Source: Earliella scabrosa (lineage: Eukaryota; Basidiomycota; Agaricomycetes; Polyporales; Polyporaceae). Taken from it: a stretch of 64,000 nt of DNA. The stretch lies in contig JABYQQ010000006.1 of NCBI GenBank assembly GCA_022605405.1, positions 1,488,001-1,552,000 on the forward strand, read 5' to 3'. Below the pieces are notes generated by a model. That model was not told where the DNA came from and searched no databases. It saw only the letters and a list, made by a program, of their open reading frames with translations. Shown piece by piece: positions 33,201 to 44,825 of this stretch. Every line of letters starts with the position of its first letter. Within the stretch, counting starts at the first letter, position 1. A program made the translations under genes and the position numbers.

Positions 33201-34716
33201 GTCTTCTCTCGCGACATCATGCGTTCTAGACAGCGTCGTCGTTCTGGAACGCTATAGGGCTCGCGCAAGGGCGTGTTCCACGACACCAAGGAAGTACTAC
33301 AACGCGGAAGCAATTCAGAATGGAGAGCATTTGTGGCGCGGACATCCTTCGTCCATTAGCGCAATATTGAGTCCCTATGACGACCTCCCCCCTCCCCCAC
33401 TTCGTCATTGAATATCTGCCCGGCCTTGACGACCCGTTCACCCAAGCTGGATGTCAGGAACGTGGCGGTGCCATATGTGGCGTCGCTGCGCAACAACTGG
33501 TCCAGACTCTTCGCGCAACAATCCACTACATAGAACCACGCTCCGCTACATGCATGGAGTTCTCGGACCCATTCTGCGCGCGATAAGCCGTTGTGCTGTT
33601 GCGGGGACGACGTCATGTCGGGACTGCGGCGGATTGCAGCTCGATTGCCGAAAGCTGCTAGACGGTTTGCGGCGTGGCCACGAGATGCAACAGCTTCTGG
33701 ATGAGATCTTATACCTATCTAGATTCCGGCACCTCCACCTCCCGCGCCGTCCCATCACTGGCCGGCTATTCTAGTTTTCTGACCGCTCCTCCTCTGACCG
33801 AGTCTGACACACCACCGCTGATGCCCTCCGGGTGTTGGTGTGTGAGAGACCTGCTCCAGAGTCTGGACCTCCGATGGCGGCCGTTACTCAGCGTGACCCC
33901 GCGGAGGTCGTGTTTCGAAGTTCGAGTTACAGGATGCGGATCAGTCGTCGAAGGCGTGCGTGAGCGGTCTGGCTGGTGACCTCGGGGCAGCATCAACGCT
34001 GTAAGGTCGCTGCGGATTATATTAATAACAAATATCCCGAGCGGGCTTCGACCCGGCAACTCGCTGTTCGCAGTCGTTCCGTGGTCGGGCGAAACGTGGG
34101 AGGACAGGCGCCGGCGGTGACGTCCATCTATCTCGAGAGGGTGTTTCTGATTAGCTTCTTTTGGAGTGGGGAGATGTTGACGGTCTGAGCCGGTCGAACA
34201 AAGCAGACCCCGCGTGAGGCAGTTGCGTGAGGCCGTCGGATAGACTCGCGGAGATGAACGCCGCGACGCAGAGTAACTGAATGGCCTGAGAATTGGAACG
34301 ATACGAAGCCTGGGCGTTGCTGGAAGGCAGCGAAGGCAGAGGTGAGAAGTGAGACAGGAAGGAGGTGCCTAGCGGGGTGATTGAGTACAAGCCAATGATC
34401 AGCGGCGGGAGGGAGTCGGAGGAGGGTGGCCAGCGGCAGCACATGGCGTCTGCTCGCTGGCACCGTGGCCAATCGCAGGGCTTCGCAGGGCCAATCGGGC
34501 ATCTTTTGACGAATTGATCCAGGGCGGATGGGATTAGCGCGGTACCGCCGACGCGGGCCTTCTCTCGCGCGAGAATATACATAAGCCTCATGGACGCCGA
34601 CTAGCTCGCCGTCGCCAATGTTTTGGTCCACTCGGCCGACATTCACCACGCTTTCTCTTGTTTTCTGAATTTCTTTCTTTCGCTGTGCTGTCCTGTCTGC
34701 ATGATCATCGCGTGCT
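33201..34716. other. Gene-poor region and promoter of the alpha-arrestin gene
   Basis: Contains the unjoined frame mentioned for 32839-33200. An ATG at 34701 starts a 14-codon frame (stop at 34743-34745) that overlaps the true arrestin start at 34717 and could act as an upstream ORF. Confidence 0.45.
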
Positions 34717-36465
34717 ATGCTCCGTCGACCCACCCTGCGCGTTGACCCCAATGCCGTGAAGGAACAGGTGGCGCTCCCGCCACCGCCTTCAGCCCCCGAC
34801 TATCCGCACAACTCGGTCTTTCGGTGAGTCTACCTCTTGCCCTCTACCGCACACCCCCACAGACGCGTCGTGGTCGCCAGCTCGTCCCAGCTCGAAGTCC
34901 ACGTGCGCAGTCCCTCCGTGAAGATACACCGTGCTGCCAACTACGACATCCGATCGCTGCCAGTTTTCGGTGATCATGACAAGGTGACAGGCAAGGTCCT
35001 GCTTGACATAGGCCTGTGCTCGACGCCAGGCCGCCTCACCATCTTCGTGCGTCGCTCTGTTGATCCCATCTCGCTCGTACCTCACCCAATCTCCGTCCTT
35101 GTCCCACACAGCTGCAGGGAAGCTTCGTCTACATGTCGCCCAACACTGGATCAGATCTGCACGAATACGTCGAGAACTCGCGCTCGGCCAAGAACCGCCA
35201 CGTCTTCTTCACGTCCGTCGACTACCGCCCCACGGGCGAGCTCGACAGCCCGCGGTCGACGACGTCCCTCCGCGAGGCGTTCACCGCGAGCGTACGCGTC
35301 GGCAGGCGCCCGGAACGCCGCCCAAGCCAGACTAACATCCGCGGCGCTCTCCGTCCATATCCATTCGTGTTCGAGATCCCCCGAGCGGAGCAGACCGGCC
35401 AAGAGCTACCGCCTTCTTTCTCTACTGTTGCTACGGGTGAGTGTGGGCCCCGGGGGCGCGCGGCTGTCGAGCGGGCAGAGGTGTCGTACAGTGTGACCGC
35501 AGTGTGGGAGGCCGCCGATGGGAGCGACAGAGTACTGTGAGTGCCGCACGTTATTGCCAAGGGTGCGGCAGCTTACGCTGACATGACATCGGCTGCAAAG
35601 TGTCGATGCACCCATCGTCTACCAACCTGATCCCGACTTCCAGTCCTTCGATGGACTGGCTATGCAGTCCGAGTCATGGCTCGAGATCCCGCTCAAGGCC
35701 GACCGGAACCTACCCATGACATGTGCTGTAAGCCCGCTCGCCCTCCCCGCAGCTCAATGTACTGACGGAACGACCGCCATCAGGTCACACTGCCCCACCC
35801 GGCAAACTTCTCGCGTTCCAGCTCGATATCGTATTTCGTCGTCTTCACCACGAACCCACGCTCGTCAACCCTCGCGCGAGAAATTGCGTCTGATGCGACA
35901 ATTTCCGTTTCGCTGCTACGCGAGGTGCGCATCGACGCCATCACGCCGCGCTACACACCCACCGCGCCCTCAACGCCGTCCACGTCGAGCGACGAGTCCG
36001 ACCTGCCACCAGTCGCCTCTCGTCGACTGTTACACCGCGTCGTCAATCGCGTCCCGGGGTCTCGGTCTGGATCGCTGTCCCGCGGATCCCGCACTCCCCG
36101 GACACCTCTCGAGAAGCCGCTGCCACAGCTTCCGGGACCGGGAATCTCGGAGACACGCGCGCTCCATACGGACATGTGCGTTGGGTTCCCGAAGCGGCCC
36201 CGGTATCGCTGCGAACCGCACGAGAAGCACCCATCACTAGAAAAGCACAAGTCATTACCAGACGGGCTGTACAAGGGCAAGATACAGCTCGACAAGGAGA
36301 TGATCCCCGCCTTTGACTGGGCAGGATTGCGCGTAAAGGTGCGACGGTATTGTCCCACTTTTACCTAACGCGCTCGCTGACACATGTATGCAGTACTACC
36401 TGGAGGTCTCGGTGATCTTCGGTCAGGACCAGATGCGCGCGCGCGTGCCTCTGCGCATATCATGA
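34717..36465 (+). CDS. Alpha-arrestin-like (arrestin_N) protein, 489 aa
   Basis: Six exons: 34717-34823, 34863-35046, 35112-35536, 35601-35727, 35784-36338, 36394-36465. The arrestin sandwich is visible as alternating strands: LEVHVRSPSVKIHRAANYDI, KVLLDIGLCSTPGRLTIFLQG, HVFFTSVDYRP, YPFVFEIP, LPPSF, VSYSVTAVWEA, SWLEIPLKADRN, then VTLPHPANFSRSSSISYFVV and a strand VSLLREVRI. A Ser/Pro-rich linker (about 310-390) precedes the last strands. Fungal alpha-arrestins (ART proteins) recruit Rsp5-type ubiquitin ligases to plasma-membrane transporters. No PPxY motif was seen in the reading frame, so ligase binding would need an adaptor or the protein may be a divergent member. The ATG at 34717 is preceded by an out-of-frame ATG at 34701. 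Confidence 0.78.
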
Positions 36466-37954
36466 CATTGACGTCGAGCCACGCCCCGGCAGACATCCCA
36501 CGGACACACTTCGCACAGCTTCACCCCTACCATCCTCACCCCCATCCTCACCCCACCACCACCTATTCGTGTTTAATTTGCATACACCCTCTGCTTCCAG
36601 TGTACAAAATTCGCATACACGATACCCGACCACACCCACCCCCGCTTGTACATTGCCCGCGGCTTCGCTCGCGTCGTACACTCCGCTCTCTACCCCTGAC
36701 CGCCGCCCATCAGACATCTCGCTTCTGCCCACACGTACAGCCGTACACCCACCCGTCCACCGTGCATCATTGTCTTCACACATTCGTCTCATCCCATCTC
36801 ACCTCTGTCGTCTTCGCTTCGGTCCCTTCGCCTGTCTCTCCGGCTCGGAAAGTTTTGTCTCGGCCTTGCTTGCTTCGGCGCTCTCGTTCTCCCATCTACA
36901 TGCTGTCCTTGCTTGTTGTCACATATGCAGACATCACATACTCGTTCTCGTATGTATGCGCGCCGGTGCCGTTCTCCGCCCTACCCTGCCAGACGGGGCC
37001 TGCTTCAGTCCCTTCATTTCTCCTTGTCCGAAGGTCATGTAGTACATGACGCGTGCTAGGGATTCGGGAGTGCGTGTCCCTCCGCGCCCTCGAATGCTAT
37101 CCACGCGCTTGACAGAGTTAGATACCTGGGGGGATGCGTGATTTCGGATGTATGTGTGCATGTGGTCAGCGAATACTGCCGTCGAGCGCACTTGGGTAGA
37201 CTTGGGTCACAGCGTACGCCTTATAGGCCTGCGACAGAACTTCTGTTCGTGTGATCACGCTTCTAGCTTGTGATGTGGAAACAGGGCATCACTTGAGAAG
37301 AGACAGGGCAGCCCGGCAGCCGTGCGTCGATGAGACTGGGAGAGGGCTGCGATCCCTTGCGGCCCTTTGCAGTTCATGTCCTGGGCATGGTACGGCTCGA
37401 TGGGCTGGCGATTCCGGACAATTACGTCTGTGGATGATCCGACGGTCAGTGCACAATGAAGCGTTCCTCGTCACTTGTTCGTACTTGCCACTCTGGGTGA
37501 CACCGTGCGATTCGCGGGAAGGAAGCGGCGGGTGACAACGTCTGGTAACGTCCATGTAGAACGTCGAGAGAGGCTCGGAGAGGCGGCAACAGCGTGTGGT
37601 TCTGATGTAGCTTTCTGTCCATACTTAGCGCATGTTCAAGTTTCAACTGCCGCTGCGCAAGAGTTATTAATTCAAAAAGGGAAGGAGCAGTCCGTCGTAA
37701 TCGATGCTAACCTAGTGAGCACTCACTGAATAGTTGTAATGCATGGAACAATCAACTGACTTCGTAGACGGAGTTTGGCCCGAGTCAGAGCACTCGAGTC
37801 TCTCAGAAGATGCGAAGCCAAGCTCGCCGGGCTTGCACGGTACTTAGCTGCCATTGCATTCTTCAGGCCCATCATGCACAGTGTGTAAGTATCAAGAAGT
37901 AGGAACAAGGCACGACCACACGGACTCGATCGGAGGAGAGGTGATGGTGGCTCG
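36466..37954. other. Intergenic region
   Basis: The first 500 bp are C/T-rich with imperfect CCCCATCCTCA-type repeats near 36525-36555, probably 3' flank of the arrestin gene. No gene seen. The word TCG at 37952-37954 is the left duplication of the MITE that follows. Confidence 0.5.
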
Positions 37955-38228
37955 CACTGGGGGCATGAAGCGGTGTAACTCCTTGTTACATCGTGGTCAC
38001 ATCGCAATTAGAGTCCAAATATGTCTGACATGTGTTCAAGTGTCACATGCTGGATACATGCTGGATACATGTGGCATTCAAAATGTATCCAGGATGTAAC
38101 ACCGAAACCTGGCACATTTTGAATGTTTCCAGCATGTGACGCCTTGGAAACATAGCAATCATATTTGGACCTTTAACACGATGTGACTAGGATGTAACTG
38201 ATAGTTACATGGGCTCATGCCCCCTGTG
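37955..38228. mobile_element. Foldback MITE, CACTA-like, 274 bp
   Basis: Terminal repeats CACTGGGGGCATGA (37955-37968) and, in reverse complement, CACAGGGGGCATGA (38215-38228): 13 of 14 match. The flanks carry a 3-bp direct repeat TCG (37952-37954 and 38229-38231), as expected for the CACTA/EnSpm superfamily. Subterminal sequences are also inverted copies (words such as GTCCAAATATG near 38012 and CATATTTGGAC near 38159, TCACATGCTGG against CCAGCATGTGA), so the whole element folds into a hairpin. No coding capacity. Confidence 0.75.
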
Positions 38229-38492
38229 TCGGTGGTGAGAAGTGAGCACCAAGAATGGAAGTTCAAGCGCCCGTGAGCTCGGCAACCCCATGTGGCATCC
38301 ACGCGAGCGGATCGAAGATCTGGCCAAGGGGTGAAGTCACCGGCTCGACAAGGTTGCTCCCGTCCCTCTTCGTCCGCGACCAGGACGGTCATCTCGTATC
38401 TCGTTTGTGCTGCTATTTTCTTGGCTTTGCACCTATCTAGTCCGCTCGTTACCTAACTACGTTACTGCTGTGGAGTACCTCGGAATCCCGCC
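38229..38492. other. Promoter region of SYG1
   Basis: Between the MITE and the ATG at 38493. The MITE ends 264 bp upstream of the start codon, so it may lie in or next to the promoter. No TATA box recognised. Confidence 0.45.
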
Positions 38493-41400
38493 ATGAAGTT
38501 TGCAAGGTAGGAGTGTCTGTTTTCAGCCTTCAGGAACCGCGCACTGATACGTTCCTGACATCACTGCTCTAGATATCTGGAAGAGACCCAGGTCTGTTTC
38601 ACCGGCTTGTCCTTGTTCTTGCAGTGACTCACTCGTTCTTTGTGCACAGACCCCCGAGTGGAAGAAAGCTTACATGTCAGTGTTGACCAGTGTTTGCATT
38701 TTTTTCCTGGCGTCATGAACGTGAGATCTCGAGAAACAAGCAACGATCAACTACGCCCATGGTCTGACCACTCGATGCGAATGCCATGGTTGCGTGGTGG
38801 CGTGTCTGTGCGCTGGTAGTTGCCGTGTCTACCCCGAGACGCGTTGAGCCGACACGGCATTCGCACGGTCTCGTTCGCGTCGAGAGGGTTCAAACGTTCA
38901 CGCCATAGACCCGATTGGGTGCGGGCGAGCAAAAGCTCATTGCTCATTTACTGAATTATTGCACGTCACATTTTACTGCTTGTTGCACCTCGCGAGGTCT
39001 TCCCCATCTTGCCCAGCGCAAGCGCGCCATTCTCGACTGGTCGCTCAGGATTTACTCACCGTGTAATACCACCAGTGATTATCGTGGATTGAAGAAGCGT
39101 ATAACTGCGATTCGTCGATCCCACCAAACGACTTCCTTGAGCAGCAGCGACGAAGACCTAGTCCTCTCCCCCACATCGCCCTTGAACAGGTCTAGCTTCA
39201 ATGAACTCGGCGTACACGACGCACCTCGTCCTTCCGTGGATTCCGCTTCCTCCGCCTCCGGTTCGGTCGACCACCTCCCGCCCCCCGAGAATGTAGGGGA
39301 AGGCTCAACCGCCCGCCAGCTCGAGCGCATTCAAGACCGCCCTTCCACTCTACAAGTTCTCGATGAACAGGAGGAGATTCAATCTGGTCCAGGAGCGCTG
39401 GAGAATCCAGAACGAGGAGCGTCTCCCGCGCACCCAACGCTCGCGGAACGACCCACCTCCGTAGAGGTCGTCTCGCCTCCACGCCCGCGCCGGGGTAGAT
39501 CCAATACCGTCACGACCGCGATCAGTCGCGCTCTGCATAAGGCGAACTCGACTAAGGGCACGGGTAGCGGTCCACTTGCTGGTCCTCGGTTTGACCTGCG
39601 TCGCCCACTACCGCTTATGGAGTTGCTGCCGCAGCTGACTCCTGTTGAGCGCGCGTTCTTCGACAAGCTCGACCAGGAGCTCGACAAGGTCGAAAGCTTC
39701 TATTGCGAACGTGAACGGGACATGCGGCACAGGTATGATCACCACAAGACCGTTTAGGTGCTGGCTAACTATGAACATCTCAGAGCGAACTTGTTGAAGG
39801 AGCAGCTTCAGGAACTCAAAGACCATAGACGTGCGTTCTATGTGAGTAGGAGACCATCACTTCTTGTAGTCGAATGTATGCTGATCTCTATGCTACTGAT
39901 AGGACGCACACCCGGCTGCTGCTATACCTTACAACTGGTTGCCTCTCCCGCTGCCGTCACCCATGATATCTAACATCCTCATCCACCGTCGCAAACTCCA
40001 CCACGGAACTTCACCCACCGTCACCCACCAACTTCCGTCGCCTCCCCCAAAGAGCCTGAAGTCCTGGACACGCTCCTCCAGTCACAAGAATATGACACAG
40101 CTTGACGGGGCCTCGACGAAGGATTTGGTGCAAGTAAAGTCGTCCGAGACCATCAAAGGGGCTACCGAGCCCAAGGCTGAGCAGGAAAATCCGAAGGCTG
40201 AGAATGCTGGCCCAGGTCGCTTGTCGCAGCGGTGGAGCATGAAGAATGTGCCGGGAATGCTAACCTTCAAACCGACACCTCCTGCGAGGAAAGGCAGCGA
40301 CTCTGATTCTGACGGCCAACACGAAGGAGGCGGCGAGGGGAGCGTCGGAACTGCGAACCCCACAAGCGGCCCTAGTGCGCCTGGTTCGCCGAAGAAGAGT
40401 CCGAAAGGGCCCAAGTACGATCCAGAGGAGTACCAGCATGCGAAGAAGCAGCTGAAAAAGGCGGTGTTGGAGTGCTATCGGTGAGTCTGCCGACGGGCAC
40501 CTTGCCATGCTCAGAAACTGACAGATTTTGTGTGCAGCGGTCTGGAGCTACTGAACAACTATAGAGTGCGTGAATACAAGCTGGGTATATGCGCATATAC
40601 TCAGCCACAGTGTCCATCCCACAGACTCTCAATCTCATCGGGTTCAGAAAAGCGCTCAAGAAGTTCGAGAAGGTCACGCACGTAAGTGGATAGTCGCCCA
40701 TTGCTCCTACTCTATCCAATCATTCTTCAGATACCCGCCCAACTCGCCTACACAAAGGAGAAGATCGAACCGAGCGCGTTCTCGTCTGGAGCGACCGTTG
40801 ACGCTCTTATCCATGACATGGAAGCACTGTTCGCTGCCCGTTTCGGTTCGTACCCTCGCTTATTATCCGAGCGCACGAGCCTCATAGTTCTCCCGTTCAG
40901 CTCGCGGTGACAAGAAGAAAGCCATGGCGCGCCTGCGCGGGGGTGCGAACCACACCAGCCATCACTTCAGCACGTTCCGCACGGGCATGGCGCTGGGCCT
41001 CGCCATCCCCGCTCTCGTCGCCGGTCTCTATCAGAGTTAGTCATAGGACGTCGATCCATAAGTTCTTCACGCTCACATCTTGCACTATAGGTTTCCGCGA
41101 AGAGACGCGAGAAGAAATCCCAGGCTGGGACGGCCTTATGTTCATATACGGCATATTCTTCGTACCCACGTTCTTCTCGCTCTTGGTCGGGGCGAACCTG
41201 CTGGTGTGGGCGCGGGCGCGCATCAACTATGTTTTCATTTTCGGTACGTGCTCCTACTTCCTCCGCGTATGTCTCTGTGTGCTGAACGACCCGTGCAGAA
41301 CTAGATTTACGTACAAGGATGGATTACCGTGTATACTTTGAGGTGGGTGCTCAGATGTAGATGGTCGAGTCTCCTGCTGAAGGGGTATTCCGTATGATCC

Positions 41401-42885
41401 GCCCAGATGCCTGCTTTCTTGCTTTCGTTGCTGTGCTATGCTTTCTGGTTATCGTTTTCCCGGTTGGGGACGGAGAACGTCGCCCCGACGACGTGGCCGC
41501 TTCTGTGGTTGGCGTTCGTGGCGCTCGTCCTCTTCGATCCTCTGCCCATCATGTTCAAGCCATCTCGATGGTGGCTGATCAAGAATGTCAGCAAGTTATT
41601 GACCTCAGGAATGCATCGCGTTGAGGTACGTCTCTGGTCTTGATCAACGCCTAGTGGCCTCGCTCACCGCGAGGATCGAATCAAGTTCGCAGACTTCTGG
41701 ATGGGGTAAGTCTTATTCCCGCGTATCCAGACACTCAGTCTGACTGGACATCGGCTGCAGGGACCAGTTCTGCAGCCTCATCTTCACACTGTCGAATCTA
41801 TACTTCGTTGGCTGTGTGTATGCCACGGGCCTAGACGAAGACTGGCGACGGTGCACTCCCAATACTGGACCTCGATGGGGAATCGCGTTCTTGCTGGCCT
41901 CGCTACCACTCCTCGTGCGTTTGGTGCAGAGTGTCAAGCGTTACGCCGACTCGGGGCTCGTTACGCACTTGATCAATGTGAGTGGCTGAATCTCCTACCT
42001 CTCTGGATTTCCTGCTGACTTCGTAACTAGGGAGGGAAGTATGGCTCCGGGATCCTGTTTTACCTGTTCTACTTCCTGTGGAGATCCCAAGGTACGCATG
42101 CGCACCGTCTAGCACTCACGCAGCTCACAATCTCTGTCATTGGTCAAGGCGGTCTCCGCGGCCCGATGTTCGTCGCATGGTGCGTCTTCGCCACCAACTA
42201 TTCGCTCTATGCCGGAGCATGGGTGAGTCTTCCTGGATGCTCGTTGGTATCGGTGACTGATGCTGCCCCCGCAGGACCTTCTCATGGATTGGTCCTTGTT
42301 ACGACCTCACGCCCCATACCCTCTGTTGAGGAACGATCTGCTGTATAGTAACAACATCCCTGTGAGTGATCGAGACCATTGTCACGTCCGGGCTATGCGC
42401 TCATGCTCTTTTGTAGTTCTACTATTTTGCTATCGTTAGTAGACGCGTTCGGTATTAAGTCTCCCACATTCCCTCATCGTTTGTTTGTCAGGTGTCCAAT
42501 ACGCTGGTCCGGTTCATCTGGGTGTTCTACATCCCGACCGAGGGTCCGAACTTCGTCTTGCGCACCTTTATTGCAGGCTTCCTCGAGGTCCTGCGTCGGT
42601 GGCAGTGGAACTTCCGTAAGTCTTCTTCAGTCCCTCAGCACACCCTCGCTGATAGCCTGTGCAGTGCGTCTGGAGAACGAGCACCTCGGTAACATCGATC
42701 AGTACCGTGTGACGCGCGAGGTGCCACTCCCATACTCATACGATGACCCTTCGCACGATTCGGATGGGGACGACGACGAGGACAGCCGCACGCACAGGAG
42801 CGCAGGAAGCAGGTCGTGGCGGGTTGGCAGGAAGGCTCCCGAGTCGGACGGCACTGCGGCTGAAACTGGCATCGTGGAGGAGTGA
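38493..42885 (+). CDS. SYG1: SPX-EXS phosphate transporter/exporter (Syg1/XPR1 family), 974 aa
   Basis: Twenty-one exons: 38493-38506, 38573-38591, 38650-38675, 39076-39732, 39784-39841, 39903-40480, 40538-40565, 40625-40681, 40731-40845, 40901-41035, 41091-41243, 41299-41342, 41407-41625, 41686-41705, 41761-41977, 42031-42091, 42149-42222, 42275-42361, 42417-42434, 42492-42615, 42665-42885. The N-terminus MKFARYLEETQTPEWKKAYI and DYRGLKKRI start an SPX domain (an inositol-pyrophosphate sensor of phosphate status), which continues through FFDKLDQELDKVESFY and ALKKFEKVT. Several membrane spans follow (GMALGLAIPALVAGLYQ, FFVPTFFSLLVGANLLVW, LLSLLCYAFWLSF), then the EXS domain with ADFWMGDQFCSL and RRWQWNF, and an acidic C-tail. 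Related proteins export phosphate (XPR1) or act in signalling (Syg1). The third intron is 400 bp, several times the local norm. Confidence 0.95.
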
Positions 42886-42994
42886 GACGCTCGTATTGTG
42901 GTGCGACACGACTAGGTACATCCGTATTGGCCCCACGACTCACGAAAGTCTTCATGTCATCATGTCAGACAATGACTACATTGAGCGGCCATGC

Positions 42995-44028
42995 TCATCG
43001 CAATGGTTTCCGAGTAATTACTCTCCCGTGTATGAAGTATACGGTACGATAGGGAACGCGCTGGTGACGCTGGATCGCCTCGAGCCTCAGGCCAGGGACA
43101 GGGTCGCGCTGATCGACCGTCGACCAAGCAAAGTCTATCAGGTTCCACTTGTGTACGCGCTTGTGCCGCTCGCAAACCTCCGTACTCTTGGGGGCGCGTA
43201 CAATGTTCACTGGGCGGAGATCGCAGTGGAGGATGTAGGCGGCGGATAAGTCGTCCAGGATCTCGTAGATCTCGTGCCTGTGGGATACAGACCGTCAGAA
43301 TGTAGAATTGCCAGGGAGGGCATGCGACATGAGGGTCATCGGACAACATACTGTGTATCTGCATCCCGGTGATCCCTGTTGGTATACCTTGGACCACCGC
43401 GTACGGTCACGAGAACGGAGAGAAGCGGCGCATCGGGATTCGGTTTCCAGTCAACCCATTCCGAGCATTCTCGAGCGCCGGGGGAGACCTCTTCGCAGTC
43501 GCTGTCTTCAGGGTCATCGTCCGGAAGAGGATCGTCACAAGTCGGGTCGTCGTCCTCGAGTTCCTCGCATGGGTCCCATAGACCAACAGGGAGCTGCTCT
43601 GCAGACAAGGTGGCGGAGAAGAAGCCGTAACAGCGCGGAACGCACACGCCTTGGAGTGGGCCCTGTTGATCGTACACCCATGCTTCGCGGGCGAGTGTCC
43701 GGGAGCGGTTTGGTCGTGCGATTTTGACACAGAGCTCGGGATCCTGCACCGTGGGCTTCGGACAATCAGATGCGCTCCCACCAGGCGCGATCTCGACGAT
43801 CCTTGCGGCGTAGACGACTGCGGTCCTTCCACTCCCAAGGCACTCCCCGAGTTCAAGAGACAAGTGCGGTCGACTCCTCGGCGGCGGTCTTGCGCACCAG
43901 TCAGTTCTAGGTCGGTATAGTATCTGTAGACAGTCGTACTGACGCGCCGGAAAGGCTGTCGCAGCGGACAGGTTTATAGCCTCCAAGAGAGGTGTACCGG
44001 CTAAGGTGAGGGAGGAGAAGAGGAACAT
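42995..44028 (-). CDS. Protein-kinase-like protein with atypical active site, 319 aa
   Basis: Two exons: 44028-43352 and 43277-42995. Kinase features in order: glycine-loop-like LGSGRTAVVYAARIV, a VKIAR strand with the candidate ATP-binding Lys, LAREAWVYDQ (helix C), an unusual acidic insert (DDDPTCDDPLPDDDPEDSD), then HCDLRPVN (catalytic loop, D245 and N250) and LIDFAW (D274) in place of DFG. This matches an Agaricomycete lineage of kinase-like proteins. HRD has become HCD and DFG has become DFA, so catalysis is uncertain, although the Asp and Asn ligands remain. The stop comes about 45 residues after DFA, so most of the C-lobe is missing. It may be a short pseudokinase or a truncated gene. 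Convergent with SYG1, 110 bp apart. Confidence 0.75.
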
Positions 44029-44825
44029 AGATTGGTTCTGCAGTGAGGCACATCAAGCTCGTTGATCAACTTCCAAGTCAAGTATGTAGATGGTTATACC
44101 TTCTGCAGCAGAGCCATTTGCGTTATACGTCGAGGAGGATGAGACGAGGACGAAAGAGGACGAGAGCAGACGAGACGGGTGTGAGTCACTGGCAATCTGG
44201 TACATCGATGAGGCGCAAGGGAGTAGCGCCCGCAGAAAGGCATCTAGATTAGTGGCCAAACGTACGGCCTACGAAGTTTACCATGACTGTTTGTGACCAG
44301 ATGCCCAGACGGCGTAACATATAGGGGACGCGATATCGATATACCATAGATGGCCAGCATTCGCGGACGCCATCGGGAACTCCTGCAAGCATATACCAGT
44401 ACAAATTGGCGGGGTGAAGCTGCTGAAGGGGCTCGCGTAGATCTGAGAGGCGGCGTCGATTTCAGACGGGCTGCTGATTGAGAGAGGGCAGGAGCAAAGG
44501 GGTGCACAACTCGTCGCACCTGTGAGGGGGCGTCAGAATTCTAATACGAGAATCACAACCCCGTGGACGACATGTGTTTTGGAGCGCTGTGCGGGATAGC
44601 GTAAGCATCAGTTTCGGATACGGAGCTAGGAACTAGAGTGAATGACACATACGATGATGTGAAACTTGAGGACGCTAGGCGAATACGCCCATAAGGCGCA
44701 ATAACTGCGGGCTACGCTCGAGTTGAGGTGTTCGTAAACTGTGATGTGCGCAGAGATGCACAGGGCTGTGCTGCAAGAACACATAACATTGCACAACTGA
44801 AGAAGCACAACATCATCACGTCCCG
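44029..44825. other. Intergenic region; nothing recognised
   Basis: Lies upstream of the kinase-like gene and downstream of the TPR gene ending at 44826. Short frames only. Confidence 0.5.
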
